Shown: positions 1 to 10,172, counted from the stretch's first letter. The stretch is 64,000 nucleotides of DNA from Allocoprococcus comes (GCF_013300725.1 NZ_JAAIMM010000016.1:1-64000), one strand, 5' to 3'. The notes: generated from the letters alone by a model not told the origin. Numbers and translations: made by a program.

Positions 1-56
1 TTGTTCAGTTATCAATGTTCTTTTTTGTTGTTGTCGTTTCATGCGACAGCTTTAAT

Positions 57-85
57 ATTATATCAAAGCGTTTCATGTTTGTCAA
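57..85 (-). promoter_or_regulatory. Tandem rrn-type promoter, copy 3 (outermost)
   Basis: On the minus strand TTGACA (85-80) and TATAAT (62-57) are separated by exactly 17 bases, a perfect sigma-A promoter. The start region that follows reads ATTAAAGCTGTCGC, nearly the same as after the next promoter upstream. It fires leftward out of the window. The sequence after it ends in GAACATTGATAACTGAAC, which resembles the leader just before 16S rRNA in related Firmicutes. The rRNA target is inferred. Confidence 0.8.
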
Positions 86-143
86 CAACTTTTTTATTTC
101 TTTTTTGCTGTTGTGAAGCAGTTCCTCACGCGACAGCTTTAAC

Positions 144-172
144 AGAATACCATATCCATCTAAGCTTGTCAA
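144..172 (-). promoter_or_regulatory. Tandem rrn-type promoter, copy 2
   Basis: Minus-strand TTGACA (172-167), 17-base spacer, TATTCT (149-144). It is followed by GTTAAAGCTGTCGC, matching the initial transcribed region of the neighbouring promoter, so the two are copies of an 80-90-base unit. Confidence 0.78.
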
Positions 173-247
173 CAGTTTTTTCTTTGTCCACTTCGTGATC
201 CCTGCATGCCACTCCTTAGTCTCTGTCTCGATCAGCGAACGAATGTT

Positions 248-276
248 ATCTTATCACGACTTTCCTGAATTGTCAA
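248..276 (-). promoter_or_regulatory. Tandem rrn-type promoter, copy 1 (innermost)
   Basis: Minus-strand TTGACA (276-271), 17-base spacer, TAAGAT (253-248). It is the third promoter in the array and lies just after the 3' end of radA. Nothing else is seen in the 371-base stretch before radA. Confidence 0.65.
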
Positions 277-371
277 TGTTGTTTTTATATTTTGCGCAAT
301 TCAGAATATTCTGACATTTTTGCAGTTCAGTATTCCTGTTCCGCCATCCGGTTCCCTCTTTACATATTCTC

Positions 372-1730
372 TTACTCAATCAGTCCAATTGCCTCGTTAA
401 TACTTTTCACTCCAATGATTTTGATCCCACCAATACTCTTCACGCTATCCAGAGACACTTCCGGTACAATACATTTCTCAAATCCAAGCTTCTTCGCCTC
501 TGCCACCCGCTGTTCCGGCATATTTACCGCGCGGACTTCTCCGCTTAATCCTACTTCTCCAAACACAATCGTCCGTTCATCAAATGGTCTGTTCTTATAA
601 CTTGATACGATCGCCATCACGATTCCAAGGTCTATCGCGGGTTCATTGATCTTGATACCTCCGGCAATATTCACATAGGCATCATAATTTCCAAGATGAT
701 ATCCAATCCTTTTTTCCAGAACTGCCATCAGAAGATTCACCCTGTTGTAATCTGTTCCTGCTGCTGTTCTTCTCGGCATTCCGAAATTGCTTTCGCATAC
801 CAAAGCCTGGATTTCCAGCAAGATCGGACGTGTTCCTTCCATCGAACATGCCACAACAGATCCGGATGCATTTTCCGGTCTTCCATTCAGCATAAATTCC
901 GACGGATTTTCCACCTCACGCAGTCCATCTCTTCGCATTTCAAATACACCAATCTCATTCGTCGAACCAAAACGGTTTTTCACTCCTCGAAGAATCCGGT
1001 AAGATGCATGTCTGTCTCCTTCAAAATACAAAACCGTATCTACCATATGTTCCAATACTCTTGGTCCGGCGACAGTTCCTTCTTTTGTAACATGTCCGAC
1101 AATAAAAATCGAAATTCCAAGCCCTTTTGCAAGCTGCATCAGCGTATTTGTTGCCTCTCTGACCTGCGACACACTTCCCGGCGCAGAACCGACTTCTTCA
1201 CTGTACATTGTCTGAATCGAATCAATGATCACAGTATCTGGCTTTTCCTTTTCAATCACATTGCGGATCAGTTCCAGATTAGTCTCACAAAGCAAAAGCA
1301 GATGATCATTAAATTCTCCCATCCTCTGTGCACGCAATTTGATCTGGCGAAGCGATTCTTCCCCTGATATGTACAAAACTTTTCGTTCTTTTTTTGCCAG
1401 TTTCTGACACACCTGCAGGAGCAGCGTTGACTTACCGATTCCCGGATCACCGCCTACTAAAATAAGAGAGCCCGGTACGATTCCGCCTCCCAGTACACGA
1501 TCCAGTTCTTTAATCTCGGTTGCCACCCGCTCTTCATTCTCTGTCTTTACTTCGGACAATGGTACAATACGAATCTCTTTTGCCGCTTTAACCGCTGCCG
1601 TTTTTGACGTTGTCACACGCTCTTCCACGAAAGAGTTCCATTCCTTGCACATTGGGCACTGCCCCAGCCATTTTGATTCTTCATGCCCACAATTCTGGCA
1701 GAAAAAAACCGATTTTTTTGCCTTCGCCAT
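372..1730 (-). CDS. radA: DNA repair protein RadA (Sms)
   Basis: RadA is a RecA-like ATPase that processes recombination intermediates and drives branch migration. The 452 residues match the usual family length of about 455. A zinc finger at the N terminus has Cys11, Cys14, Cys25 and Cys28. The Walker A motif GGDPGIGKST spans residues 93-102. The family signature KNRFG follows the ATPase core, and the C-terminal third is the Lon-protease-like domain. The start MAKAKK fits the family. The gene follows a small conserved gene that has its own terminator, so radA is probably transcribed separately. It is a standard housekeeping gene. Confidence 0.97.
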   Translation of the reverse strand: MAKAKKSVFFCQNCGHEESKWLGQCPMCKEWNSFVEERVTTSKTAAVKAAKEIRIVPLSEVKTENEERVATEIKELDRVLGGGIVPGSLILVGGDPGIGKSTLLLQVCQKLAKKERKVLYISGEESLRQIKLRAQRMGEFNDHLLLLCETNLELIRNVIEKEKPDTVIIDSIQTMYSEEVGSAPGSVSQVREATNTLMQLAKGLGISIFIVGHVTKEGTVAGPRVLEHMVDTVLYFEGDRHASYRILRGVKNRFGSTNEIGVFEMRRDGLREVENPSEFMLNGRPENASGSVVACSMEGTRPILLEIQALVCESNFGMPRRTAAGTDYNRVNLLMAVLEKRIGYHLGNYDAYVNIAGGIKINEPAIDLGIVMAIVSSYKNRPFDERTIVFGEVGLSGEVRAVNMPEQRVAEAKKLGFEKCIVPEVSLDSVKSIGGIKIIGVKSINEAIGLIE

Positions 1731-1808
1731 ATTCCAGCTCCTTATCTATGTTAAAAAATTACCAACTGCTTCTCTTGCCTGTTCCCAGTTTGTATACTTC
1801 CGGTAAAG

Positions 1809-1834
1809 AAAGAGCCTGCCGAAGCAGACTCTTT
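1809..1834 (-). terminator. Intrinsic terminator of the 136-residue protein gene
   Basis: Inverted repeat AAAGAGCCTGC / GCAGACTCTTT around a four-base loop (TTCG on the minus strand). It lies 54 bases after the stop of the gene at 1888-2298 and before radA. Confidence 0.8.
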
Positions 1835-1887
1835 TACTTTTCTTAAATACCTATGTACTTCAGACAATTCTTGCTGTAATCATTGTC

Positions 1888-2298
1888 CTACTTTCTTACG
1901 ACCTTGATCTCAACGCTTTCTTTTCCAAGTTCTGCACTTACACTGAGCTTTGCGCTTAAGTTTGTCTTCATATCACCAACATTCATATCATTCATATATA
2001 CAATATAATCTGTATCCGGTTCAAGTTCCAGTGTGATCTGTGCATCTCCTGTCCCTGATACTTTAAATGAGATCACATCTTCTGATACTTCAAAATGCTC
2101 TACTGCAGTTCCCGGAACAGATTCATATACGAACATTCCATTCTTCTCAAGCTTTGTAATCTCTTTGAATGTCTTTACTTTATATATATCTCCCTGAAAT
2201 TCAAATCCATCCTTTTTTGTCTTTGTATCCAGAGTGTAATCACCGAAACTAAGTGTTCCGTCTAATTCATTTCTGATGAGCTCTTTGACTACTGTCAT
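1888..2298 (-). CDS. Conserved hypothetical protein (endosialidase-like label in clostridia)
   Basis: I do not recognise a catalytic family with confidence. The 136 residues have no signal peptide or membrane segment and look like an all-beta protein: alternating short strands with many Asp/Gly turns (ELEPDTDYIVYMNDMNVGD), ending in a Lys-rich strand. Similar small proteins are common in Lachnospiraceae and are often auto-labelled endosialidase, a label I would not take as functional evidence. It starts at MTVVKEL after a good ribosome site (AGGAGG, about 8 bases upstream). It has its own terminator before radA and lies downstream of clpC in the same direction. Confidence 0.6.
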   Translation of the reverse strand: MTVVKELIRNELDGTLSFGDYTLDTKTKKDGFEFQGDIYKVKTFKEITKLEKNGMFVYESVPGTAVEHFEVSEDVISFKVSGTGDAQITLELEPDTDYIVYMNDMNVGDMKTNLSAKLSVSAELGKESVEIKVVRK

Positions 2299-2401
2299 TG
2301 TTCAAATCCTCCTAATGGTCTTTCTCTTTCGACTTACAGACTGTTAAATTTTCACACGTCTGACCCGTTTTTTTTATTATATAATAAAACTTCTTCTTTT
2401 G

Positions 2402-4849
2402 CTAGTCGTTTATCTCTCTGACTGTAAATTTTATTTCCTTTTTAGAAATACCGGCTTCCACATGGTCTCCACGTTTGATCTCACCATTCAGAAGTGCTTC
2501 TGCAAGTTTGTCTTCCAGCTGGCTCTGTACTGCCCTTCTCAGCGGTCTTGCACCATACTTCTTGTCACTTCCGGTCTCAACAATATGCTTCTTCACAGAA
2601 TCACGCACAATCAGTGTAATTTCAAGCTGCTCTTTTGCTCTCTGCACAACTTCTTTACACATCAGCCCTACGATCTTCTTCATATTGTCCTCATTCAGCG
2701 GATGGAATACGATGATCTCATCAATACGGTTCAGGAACTCTGGACGGAATAACTGCTTTACTTCGTCCATCACATTTGCTTTCATACGCTTGTAATCCGC
2801 CTTCTGGTCTTCCTGCTGGGTGAATCCAAGCTTCTTCGGTTCAATGATCGCCTTTGCCCCTGCATTGGATGTCATAATGATAACCGTATTGCGGAAATCT
2901 ACTTTTCTTCCCTGCGAATCCGTAATATGCCCGTCATCCAGTACCTGAAGTAAAATATTAAACACATCCGGATGTGCTTTCTCAATCTCATCAAACAGAA
3001 TGACCGAATATGGATTTCTGCGTACTTTCTCGCTGAGCTGTCCGCCATCCTCATGTCCCACATATCCCGGAGGCGAGCCGATCATCTTGGATACACTGTG
3101 CTTCTCCATATATTCGGACATATCTACCCGGATCATGTCTTCTTCATTTCCAAAAAGTGCTTCTGCAAGAGCTTTGGAAAGCTCTGTCTTACCAACACCG
3201 GTAGGTCCGAGGAATAAGAATGAACCGATCGGACGTGCCGGATCTTTTAATCCCACTCTTCCTCGTTTTACTGCTTTGGAAAGTGCCTGGATTGCCTCTT
3301 CCTGACCGATCACACGCTTCTCCAGTGTTTTATCCAGCTTTTTCAAGCGTTCGCTCTCAGATTCATTCAGTCTTGTTACCGGGATTCGTGTCCACATAGA
3401 AATTACATCCGCAACATCTTCTTCGGTTACCGGAACCTTTTTCTTTTCATTCTTTTTATTGAAACGCTTTTTCGCCTGCTCTAATTTCTTTTCTGCTTCC
3501 TTCTGTTCTCTGTGGAGCTCCGATGCCTTTTCAATATTTCCTGCTTTCAGCGCCGCTTCTTTTTCCTGCTCCAGCTTTCCACAGCGGATTTCTGTCCCAA
3601 CAATATTCTCCGGCACTTTAAATCCGCGAAGTTTTACTTTTGAACAGCTTTCATCCAACACATCAATTGCCTTATCCGGAAGAAAACGGTCATTGATATA
3701 ACGGCATGACATATGTACTGCCGCTTTCAACGCGTCCTCTTCAATTTCTACATCATGATGAGCCTCATATTTTTCTTTCAGACCTTCCAGGATCCGGACA
3801 CACTCGTCTTCCGTCGGTTCTTCAACCGTAACCGGCTGGAATCTTCGTTCCAGAGCCGCATCCTTCTCAATATACTTGCGGTATTCCGTAAGAGTTGTCG
3901 CACCGATCAGCTGCATCTCCCCTCTTGCCAGAGATGGTTTCAGAATATTGGATGCATCAATCGCGCCCTCTGCACCGCCAGCACCGATAATGGTGTGAAG
4001 TTCATCTAAGAAAAGGATAATATTGCCCGCTGTCTTTACCTCACGGATCAGTTTTTTCATACGCTCTTCAAATTCACCACGATATTTGGAGCCTGCGATC
4101 ATTCCCGGAAGATCCAGCACCATGATCCGCTTATCTTTCATGCTTTCCGGAACAATTCCTTCCGCGATCTGTCTTGCAAGTCCTTCCACGATTGCTGTCT
4201 TACCGACTCCCGGCTCTCCCACAAGGCACGGATTATTCTTGGTCCGTCGGCTCAGGATCTCCATGATACGTGCAATTTCTTTTTCACGTCCAATAACCGG
4301 GTCCAGCTTTCCTTCTCTTGCTTCCTGTGTCAGATCCGTACTGTACTGGTCTATAATTCCGCCAACAGTTTCCCCGTCCTTCTGATTCTCCATATACTCT
4401 TTCGGATCAATTCCCGCCGCAAGCAGAAGATCCTGAAAAAGCTTTTGAATATTTACATTCAGGGTCATCAACATACGGGTAGCCACACAATCTCCATCTT
4501 TGAGCATTGCAAGCAGAAGATGTTCGGTTCCGACTTTTTCAGATGCAAGCTGCGCTGCCTCATTCTGACTTTCTTCCAGAATATACCGAAGTCTCGGACT
4601 GTACTCCAGATACTTTCTTTCCTTCTTAGCTGCCTCAGGAGCAGATACAAGGATATCCATTGCTTTTTCCATCTGTTCTTCATCGACTTTATTCTTATCA
4701 AGCACCTGCCCTGCAACTCCGGTAAAAACCCTCTTAAGCCCGAAAAGAAGATGTTCTGTCCCGACATACGGATGCTTCAGTTCGGCTGCAATCTTCCGTG
4801 CCATATTCAGCGCTTCCTGCGCCTGCCTTGTATATTGCTTTTCTGCCAT
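2402..4849 (-). CDS. clpC: ATP-dependent Clp protease ATP-binding subunit ClpC
   Basis: ClpC is the Hsp100 unfoldase that feeds damaged or regulated proteins to ClpP. The 815 residues hold the duplicated Clp_N domain (about 1-145), a first AAA+ module with GEPGVGKT, a charged coiled middle region ([18 protein letters not shown]), and a second AAA+ module with GPTGVGKT followed by the ClpB_D2-small domain. The length is typical. It follows a short GntR-family gene by 25 bases, and the two are probably co-transcribed. The usual partners ctsR, mcsA and mcsB are not next to it. Confidence 0.97.
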   Translation of the reverse strand: MAEKQYTRQAQEALNMARKIAAELKHPYVGTEHLLFGLKRVFTGVAGQVLDKNKVDEEQMEKAMDILVSAPEAAKKERKYLEYSPRLRYILEESQNEAAQLASEKVGTEHLLLAMLKDGDCVATRMLMTLNVNIQKLFQDLLLAAGIDPKEYMENQKDGETVGGIIDQYSTDLTQEAREGKLDPVIGREKEIARIMEILSRRTKNNPCLVGEPGVGKTAIVEGLARQIAEGIVPESMKDKRIMVLDLPGMIAGSKYRGEFEERMKKLIREVKTAGNIILFLDELHTIIGAGGAEGAIDASNILKPSLARGEMQLIGATTLTEYRKYIEKDAALERRFQPVTVEEPTEDECVRILEGLKEKYEAHHDVEIEEDALKAAVHMSCRYINDRFLPDKAIDVLDESCSKVKLRGFKVPENIVGTEIRCGKLEQEKEAALKAGNIEKASELHREQKEAEKKLEQAKKRFNKKNEKKKVPVTEEDVADVISMWTRIPVTRLNESESERLKKLDKTLEKRVIGQEEAIQALSKAVKRGRVGLKDPARPIGSFLFLGPTGVGKTELSKALAEALFGNEEDMIRVDMSEYMEKHSVSKMIGSPPGYVGHEDGGQLSEKVRRNPYSVILFDEIEKAHPDVFNILLQVLDDGHITDSQGRKVDFRNTVIIMTSNAGAKAIIEPKKLGFTQQEDQKADYKRMKANVMDEVKQLFRPEFLNRIDEIIVFHPLNEDNMKKIVGLMCKEVVQRAKEQLEITLIVRDSVKKHIVETGSDKKYGARPLRRAVQSQLEDKLAEALLNGEIKRGDHVEAGISKKEIKFTVREIND

Positions 4850-4874
4850 ATAATTTTAGTCTCCTTTTTTCAAT

Positions 4875-5249
4875 CTATCTCTGTTCATAATCTGCATAGA
4901 TCTCATCTACCAGTTCATGAACTTCTTCTTTCGTAATGTTTTTGCAGCTTCCTTTTGCCAGAAGTACCCGAAGCTGCTCTTTCAGATCCTGCAGAGCTTC
5001 CAGTTTATCTTCATCAATACAGATCACCGCACCTCTTCGTCTGTCGAGCTGAAGAAAACCTTCCTGCCGCAAGACATTGTATGCCTTATTCACTGTATGC
5101 ATATTGATCCCGATATTATCTGCCAGCTGTCTCACAGACGGCAAAGTATCACCTTCATGAATCGTCGAAGTGGCAATTCCCATAATAATCTGATTCCTGA
5201 GCTGTATATAAATCGCCTCATCACTGTTAAAATCAATTTCAATCAGCAT
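4875..5249 (-). CDS. GntR-family transcriptional regulator (YtrA-like, short)
   Basis: This is a short (124-residue) winged-helix regulator. The N-terminal part (IYIQLRNQIIMGIATSTIHE) and the helix-turn-helix (LPSVRQLADNIGINMHTVNKAY) are typical GntR, while the C-terminal part is only a short helical tail, as in the YtrA subfamily. The longest reading frame begins at a GTG (5258) that overlaps the ribosome site. AAAAGGAG is 7-8 bases before the ATG at 5249, so I chose MLIEIDF. It directly precedes clpC, so it may control that gene and itself, in place of CtsR. The effector is unknown. Confidence 0.88.
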   Translation of the reverse strand: MLIEIDFNSDEAIYIQLRNQIIMGIATSTIHEGDTLPSVRQLADNIGINMHTVNKAYNVLRQEGFLQLDRRRGAVICIDEDKLEALQDLKEQLRVLLAKGSCKNITKEEVHELVDEIYADYEQR

Positions 5250-5340
5250 AAAACGCACTCCTTTTTCTATTGTACCGGCATCGCCATTGTTATATTTATG
5301 TTAGCACAGACGACACTTTTTGTAAAGGAAACAGTATGTA

Positions 5341-5402
5341 AAAAAGCACTACCTCTTCTTACTCACACTTTTTGTGCTTTCTGTTCCAGAAGTAATGCTT
5401 TT
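5341..5402 (-). terminator. Terminator-like hairpin after hcp
   Basis: Arms AAAAGCACTACCTCTT and CAGAAGTAATGCTTTT pair across a loop of about 28 bases. A T run follows on the minus strand, about 40 bases past the hcp stop. Confidence 0.55.
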
Positions 5403-5443
5403 CATTTCTTATTTCAGCTTTCTTTCTCTCACGGTGAACTTCT

Positions 5444-7003
5444 TCAACCTAAAATTTTCTTCAGATCCTCATCTACTGTACTGATCGGGGTAATCTGATA
5501 CTCTTGCACCAGGTAATTCAGAACATTCGGTGACACAAACGCCGGAAGCGTCGGACCCAGATAAATATTTTTGATTCCGAGTGCCAGAAGTGTCAGCAGA
5601 ATTGCAACCGCTTTCTGTTCATACCATGACAGGATCATAGACAGTGGAAGTTCATTTACCTCACACCCTAACGCTTCTGCAAGAGCGATTGCAACTTTAA
5701 TCGCACTGTACGCATCATTACACTGTCCCATATCCAAAATTCTTGGAATCCCCTCAATTTCTCCGAGCTTCAGATCATTCAATCTGTATTTCCCACACGC
5801 CAGCGTCAGGATAATCGTATCCATCGGTGTCTTTTTGGCAAATTCTGTATAATAACTTCGTCCCGGTGCCGCTCCGTCACATCCTCCGATCAAAAAGAAA
5901 TGCCGAATCTTCCCTCTCTTTACAAGATCCACGATCTTTCCTGCATTTTCCAGAACTGCGTTGTGTGCAAATCCGGTCATCACGGTTGTTCCTCCATTGA
6001 TCCCTGTCATCGGATGATCTTCCGGATATCCACCGCATTCCAACGCTTTTGCAATAACCGGAGTGAAATCTTTGTCCGCACCAATATGAACCATCTCCGG
6101 ATAAGACACCACCGAAGTTGTAAATACCCGGTCTGCATAGCTCTGTCTGACTGGCATCAGACAATTTGTCGTAAATAAAATTGGCGCAGGAATATTATGA
6201 AACTCAAATTGCTGACTCTGCCATGCCGTTCCGAAATTGCCTTTCAGATGCGGATATTCCTTTAATTTTGGATATCCGTGTGCCGGAAGCATTTCACTGT
6301 GCGTATAAATATTGATGCCTTTATCTTCAGTCTGCTCCAGAAGCAGCTTCATATCATGCAGATCATGACCACTGACTACAATAAACGGTCCCTTTTCTAT
6401 CGTAAGCGGAACTTCTGTCGGAACTGGATCTCCATAGCTTTCCGTGTTTGCTTTATCCAGAAGTTCCATGCAGCGCAGGTTGACTTTACCGGTTTCTATG
6501 ACTACCGGAAGCAGTTCTTCCATCCCTTTTTCTTCTCCCAGAATACGCATTCCCTTATAAAAGAAATTCATAATCTCCGCATCCACATATCCCAGTGCCC
6601 ATGCATGATAAGCATATGCTGCAGTTCCTCGTAAGCCAAACAAGATCAATGACTTTAACGAACGGATATCTTCCGGTGCCTCCCAGATCTTCTGTACATT
6701 ATAAGCTTCTTTTCCTGGTTTTCTGTTTTCTGCTTCTTCTCTGATTTCATCTGACAGTTTTTTCACTGTATCACTGTTGAAATTTACATTAGTAATCGTA
6801 GTAAACAGACCCTTTAACATCAGTTCATCCGAAGATCTGCTTCTTTCATTTTCAGTAACTGCCCTTGCCAGCCGGATCAGTTCACCAGTCAGTTCATCTT
6901 GAAGATTTGCTGTATCCGACTTTTTCCCACATACACCTGCATGCCCTTCGCAGCCCGTGTTATGAGCGGTCTGCTGACATTGAAAGCAAAACATTTCATC
7001 CAT
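5444..7003 (-). CDS. hcp: Hydroxylamine reductase / hybrid cluster protein Hcp
   Basis: Hcp carries a cubane and a hybrid Fe-S-O cluster. It reduces hydroxylamine in vitro and detoxifies NO and nitrosative stress products in vivo. The N-terminal cluster cysteines are seen as CFQC...C...C (Cys6, 9, 18 and 25 from the chosen start). Downstream regions match the family, including the hybrid-cluster ligands near GGCDGAAPGRSYYTEF and ACGKYRLNDL. The frame is open to an ATG at 7018, but that codon is inside the GGAGG ribosome site of the ATG at 7003, so I chose MDEMFCF (519 residues). It is a single gene with a terminator on each side. Confidence 0.95.
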   Translation of the reverse strand: MDEMFCFQCQQTAHNTGCEGHAGVCGKKSDTANLQDELTGELIRLARAVTENERSRSSDELMLKGLFTTITNVNFNSDTVKKLSDEIREEAENRKPGKEAYNVQKIWEAPEDIRSLKSLILFGLRGTAAYAYHAWALGYVDAEIMNFFYKGMRILGEEKGMEELLPVVIETGKVNLRCMELLDKANTESYGDPVPTEVPLTIEKGPFIVVSGHDLHDMKLLLEQTEDKGINIYTHSEMLPAHGYPKLKEYPHLKGNFGTAWQSQQFEFHNIPAPILFTTNCLMPVRQSYADRVFTTSVVSYPEMVHIGADKDFTPVIAKALECGGYPEDHPMTGINGGTTVMTGFAHNAVLENAGKIVDLVKRGKIRHFFLIGGCDGAAPGRSYYTEFAKKTPMDTIILTLACGKYRLNDLKLGEIEGIPRILDMGQCNDAYSAIKVAIALAEALGCEVNELPLSMILSWYEQKAVAILLTLLALGIKNIYLGPTLPAFVSPNVLNYLVQEYQITPISTVDEDLKKILG

Positions 7004-7129
7004 TTCTTTTTCCTCCATACTTTTTTTAATAGCATGTCAGAATATAGAAAATCTATACCGGCAGAACATTTTTCTTTTTTGCTGTTCAAATAATATTTTT
7101 CAAACATCCCGACTATGGTTCGCAAACTA

Positions 7130-7174
7130 AAAAAAGGATAGCCCCACAGACTTTCATCTGCAAACTATCCTTTT
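7130..7174 (-). terminator. Intrinsic terminator of glmM
   Basis: AAAAGGATAG pairs with CTATCCTTTT around a GC-rich loop, and the minus strand ends in a run of seven T. It sits 25 bases after the glmM stop. Confidence 0.85.
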
Positions 7175-7198
7175 CTGCACGATTCTATATCAGATTTT

Positions 7199-8545
7199 TT
7201 ATTCTACGATGAGTCCTTCTTTTTCAATCACATCGATTACCTGAGCCACATACTTTTCGCAAAGCTCATCCGTCGCCGCTTCTACCATGACACGGATTAC
7301 CGGTTCCGTTCCACTTTCACGGACAAGGATTCTTCCGTCATCTCCAAGTGCTTCTGCAACTGCATCAACTGCTTTGACCACTTCCGGATTCTCCCTTGCT
7401 GTCTTCTTATCTGCTACACGCACATTTTTCAGAAGCTGTGGATAGATCTTCACCTCTTCTGTCAGCTGTCCCAAAGACTGCTTAGTCTCCATAATGACTT
7501 CCATCAGCATCAGAGACGTCAGAATACCATCTCCTGTCGTTGCATGCTTACTGAAAATAATATGTCCGGACTGTTCGCCGCCCAGCATAAATCCATTCTT
7601 GACCATGTTCTCATAGACATATTTGTCGCCGACCTGTGTCTTTTCGTACTTCATGCCAATCTTGTCGCATGCTTTATAAAGTCCAAGATTCGACATGATA
7701 GTAGTAACGATGGTATCGTCTTTTAACTGACCATGTTCTTTCATATATTTGCCACACACATAAAGGATCAGATCCCCGTCAACAACATTTCCATTCTCAT
7801 CAACAGCGATACAGCGGTCTGCATCTCCATCGTATGCAAATCCGACATCCAGACCATTTTCTTTTACATATTCCCGAAGTACGTTAATATGTGTAGAACC
7901 GCAATTTGTGTTGATGTTGGTTCCATCCGGCTCATTGTTGATCACATAAGTCTTTGCTCCCAGTGCATCAAATACGCTTTTGGCAATACTTGAAGAACTT
8001 CCGTTGGAACAGTCCAGTCCGACTTTCACATCTTTAAAAGAACGGGTTGCCAGACTGATCAAATGTCCGATATAACGGTTTCTTCCTGCTGCATAATCTA
8101 CAGTTCTTCCGATCGCCTCTTTCTTGGCAAGCGGAATTTCTCCGGATTCCCCATCAATATAAGCTTCCACTTTGGCTTCTACTTCTGCTTCCAGCTTCTG
8201 ACCTTTACTGTTGATCACTTTGATTCCATTATCATAGTACGGGTTATGGCTTGCGGAAATCATGATTCCGCAGTCAAAATCTTCGGTTCTTACCACGTAA
8301 GACACGCTTGGAGTTGTCGTCACATGAAGAAGATATGCGTCTGCTCCTGACGCAGTAAGCCCTGCTGCCAGCGCATATTCAAACATATAGCTGCTTCTTC
8401 TGGTATCTTTACCGATCACGATTCTTGCCTTGTGTTCCTGTCCGTAATACCAGCCAAGATAACGTCCTACCTTAAACGCATGCTCTACCGTCAGTACTAC
8501 ATTGGCTTCTCCACGGAATCCATCTGTTCCGAAATATTTACCCAT
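7199..8545 (-). CDS. glmM: Phosphoglucosamine mutase GlmM
   Basis: GlmM converts glucosamine-6-phosphate to glucosamine-1-phosphate for UDP-GlcNAc and peptidoglycan synthesis. The 448 residues are full length. The phosphoserine loop is seen as SASHNP (Ser99), the metal loop as DGDADR, and the sugar-phosphate loop near the end as RESGTEPVIRVM. The start MGKYFGTDGFRG is the standard family N terminus. The gene follows trpS by 34 bases and ends at a strong terminator, so it is probably the last gene of a trpS-glmM transcript. Confidence 0.97.
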   Translation of the reverse strand: MGKYFGTDGFRGEANVVLTVEHAFKVGRYLGWYYGQEHKARIVIGKDTRRSSYMFEYALAAGLTASGADAYLLHVTTTPSVSYVVRTEDFDCGIMISASHNPYYDNGIKVINSKGQKLEAEVEAKVEAYIDGESGEIPLAKKEAIGRTVDYAAGRNRYIGHLISLATRSFKDVKVGLDCSNGSSSSIAKSVFDALGAKTYVINNEPDGTNINTNCGSTHINVLREYVKENGLDVGFAYDGDADRCIAVDENGNVVDGDLILYVCGKYMKEHGQLKDDTIVTTIMSNLGLYKACDKIGMKYEKTQVGDKYVYENMVKNGFMLGGEQSGHIIFSKHATTGDGILTSLMLMEVIMETKQSLGQLTEEVKIYPQLLKNVRVADKKTARENPEVVKAVDAVAEALGDDGRILVRESGTEPVIRVMVEAATDELCEKYVAQVIDVIEKEGLIVE

Positions 8546-8579
8546 AATTATTATCTCTCCTCCGGCTTAAAGCCTTTCT

Positions 8580-9665
8580 TTATTCTGCAAATCTTGCTGT
8601 CTGTTCCCGGATCAGCTGCTGATCTTCAAAATAGTTGATCTTCATCGCATCTTTTACTTCTTTTAAAGTCTGTGCTGCCACTTTTTCAGCTTCAACACTT
8701 CCTTTATGAAGGATCTCATAGATCTCCGGAATCTTCTTCTCCAGTTCTTTTCTTCTTGCACGGATCGGTGCAAGCTCTTCCTGCATAACCGCATTCAGGA
8801 ACTTCTTAACCTTAACATCACCAAGTCCGCCACGTCTGTAATGATCCTTCAATTCATCCAGATTCTTATAATCCGGCAGATATTTTTCAAAATGTTCATC
8901 TGTACAGAATGCATCCAGATAAGTGAAAACGGAATTTCCTTCTACCTGTCCCGGATCAGATACCTTCAAATGATTCGGATCTGTATACATTCCCATGATC
9001 TTCTGTCTTACTTCTTCCTCGGAATCAGACAGATAGATACAGTTGCCAAGAGATTTACTCATCTTTGCTTTTCCATCCGTTCCTGGAAGGCGGCAACAGC
9101 TTTCGTTCTCCGGAATCAGCGCTTTCGGCATAACCAGTGCTTCTCCATATACACTGTTGAATTTGTGTACGATCTCACGGCACTGTTCGATCATCGGAAG
9201 CTGATCCTCACCTACCGGTACAGTCGTTGCCTTAAACGCTGTGATATCTGCCGCCTGGCTGATCGGATAAGTAAAGAATCCTACCGGAATACTTGCCTCA
9301 AAATTACGCATCTGGATCTCCGATTTAACCGTTGGGTTTCTCTGAAGACGGGATACCGTAACCAGATTCATATAATAAAAAGAAAGTTCTGTCAGTTCCG
9401 GTACTTGTGACTGGATGAAAATCGTGGATTTCTCCGGATCCAGTCCGCATGACAGATAATCCAGTGCAACCTCAATAATATTCTGACGTACCTTTTCCGG
9501 GTTATCTGCATTATCGGTCAGCGCCTGTGCATCTGCGATCATAATAAAGATCTTGTCATATTCTCCGGAATTCTGCAGTTCTACTCTTCGCTTTAATGAT
9601 CCAACATAATGTCCGACATGAAGCCGTCCGGTTGGCCTGTCACCTGTTAAAATAATTTTCTCCAT
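8580..9665 (-). CDS. trpS: Tryptophan--tRNA ligase TrpS
   Basis: This class I aminoacyl-tRNA synthetase charges tRNA-Trp. The HIGH-type motif is within [10 protein letters not shown] (residues 13-22) and KMSKS is in [10 protein letters not shown] near residue 200. At 361 residues it is a little longer than the common 330-350. I see no T-box or trp-specific leader in the 42 bases upstream, so it may be read through from mscL. The spacing to mscL and glmM suggests one transcript. Confidence 0.95.
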   Translation of the reverse strand: MEKIILTGDRPTGRLHVGHYVGSLKRRVELQNSGEYDKIFIMIADAQALTDNADNPEKVRQNIIEVALDYLSCGLDPEKSTIFIQSQVPELTELSFYYMNLVTVSRLQRNPTVKSEIQMRNFEASIPVGFFTYPISQAADITAFKATTVPVGEDQLPMIEQCREIVHKFNSVYGEALVMPKALIPENESCCRLPGTDGKAKMSKSLGNCIYLSDSEEEVRQKIMGMYTDPNHLKVSDPGQVEGNSVFTYLDAFCTDEHFEKYLPDYKNLDELKDHYRRGGLGDVKVKKFLNAVMQEELAPIRARRKELEKKIPEIYEILHKGSVEAEKVAAQTLKEVKDAMKINYFEDQQLIREQTARFAE

Positions 9666-9707
9666 TGTTTTTATGTTCCTCTCTGTCTTATTATTCCTGT
9701 CTTTTCT

Positions 9708-10172
9708 TTATTCTTCTTTGTCCGTATCCTCAGCCGGAAGCTCAGATGTACAGTATGCACATCTGGTTGCCGCGATCGGGATTTCTGACATGCAGTACGG
9801 GCAGATCTTCGTAGCCGGTGCTGCCGGAGCTTCTTCTTCCTTCTTAAGCAGCTTTTCTGTTCTTGAAGCAAGATTGTTCATCACTTTTACAAAACAGAAA
9901 ATAACAAGTGCCATCAGAAGAAAGTTGATCACTGCTGTAATAAAATTGCCATAATTGATCGTGTCATTCTCACCGGATCCGATCCGGATCACCCAGTTGG
10001 AAAAATTGACTCCACCAGTCAGAAGACTGATCACCGGCATGATCATATCATTTACAAGAGAATTCACAATCGACTGGAATGCACCACCAATAATAACGCC
10101 GACTGCAAGATCCATTACATTTCCCCTTGCAATAAACTCTTTGAATTCTGCAATAAATCCTTTCTTAGCCAT
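9708..10172 (-). CDS. mscL: Large-conductance mechanosensitive channel MscL with C-terminal zinc-ribbon-like tail
   Basis: MscL is a homopentameric membrane pore that opens under osmotic downshock. The N-terminal helix and TM1 ([20 protein letters not shown]) and TM2 ([19 protein letters not shown]) are standard. The unusual part is the C-terminal tail: after a charged helix and an Ala/Pro linker it has Cys124-x2-Cys127 and Cys138-x2-Cys141 (CPYC, CAYC), a likely zinc ribbon. The open frame extends upstream to 10316, but the ATG at 10172 (MAKKGF) follows a purine-rich ribosome site and is the family start. The gene lies 56 bases after the ArsP_2-like permease. Confidence 0.93.
   Translation of the reverse strand: MAKKGFIAEFKEFIARGNVMDLAVGVIIGGAFQSIVNSLVNDMIMPVISLLTGGVNFSNWVIRIGSGENDTINYGNFITAVINFLLMALVIFCFVKVMNNLASRTEKLLKKEEEAPAAPATKICPYCMSEIPIAATRCAYCTSELPAEDTDKEE

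Noticed and set aside
1-198. Open frame of 65 codons at the left edge
   Set aside because: It is low-complexity sequence read through tandem promoters; no ribosome site and no protein-like composition.
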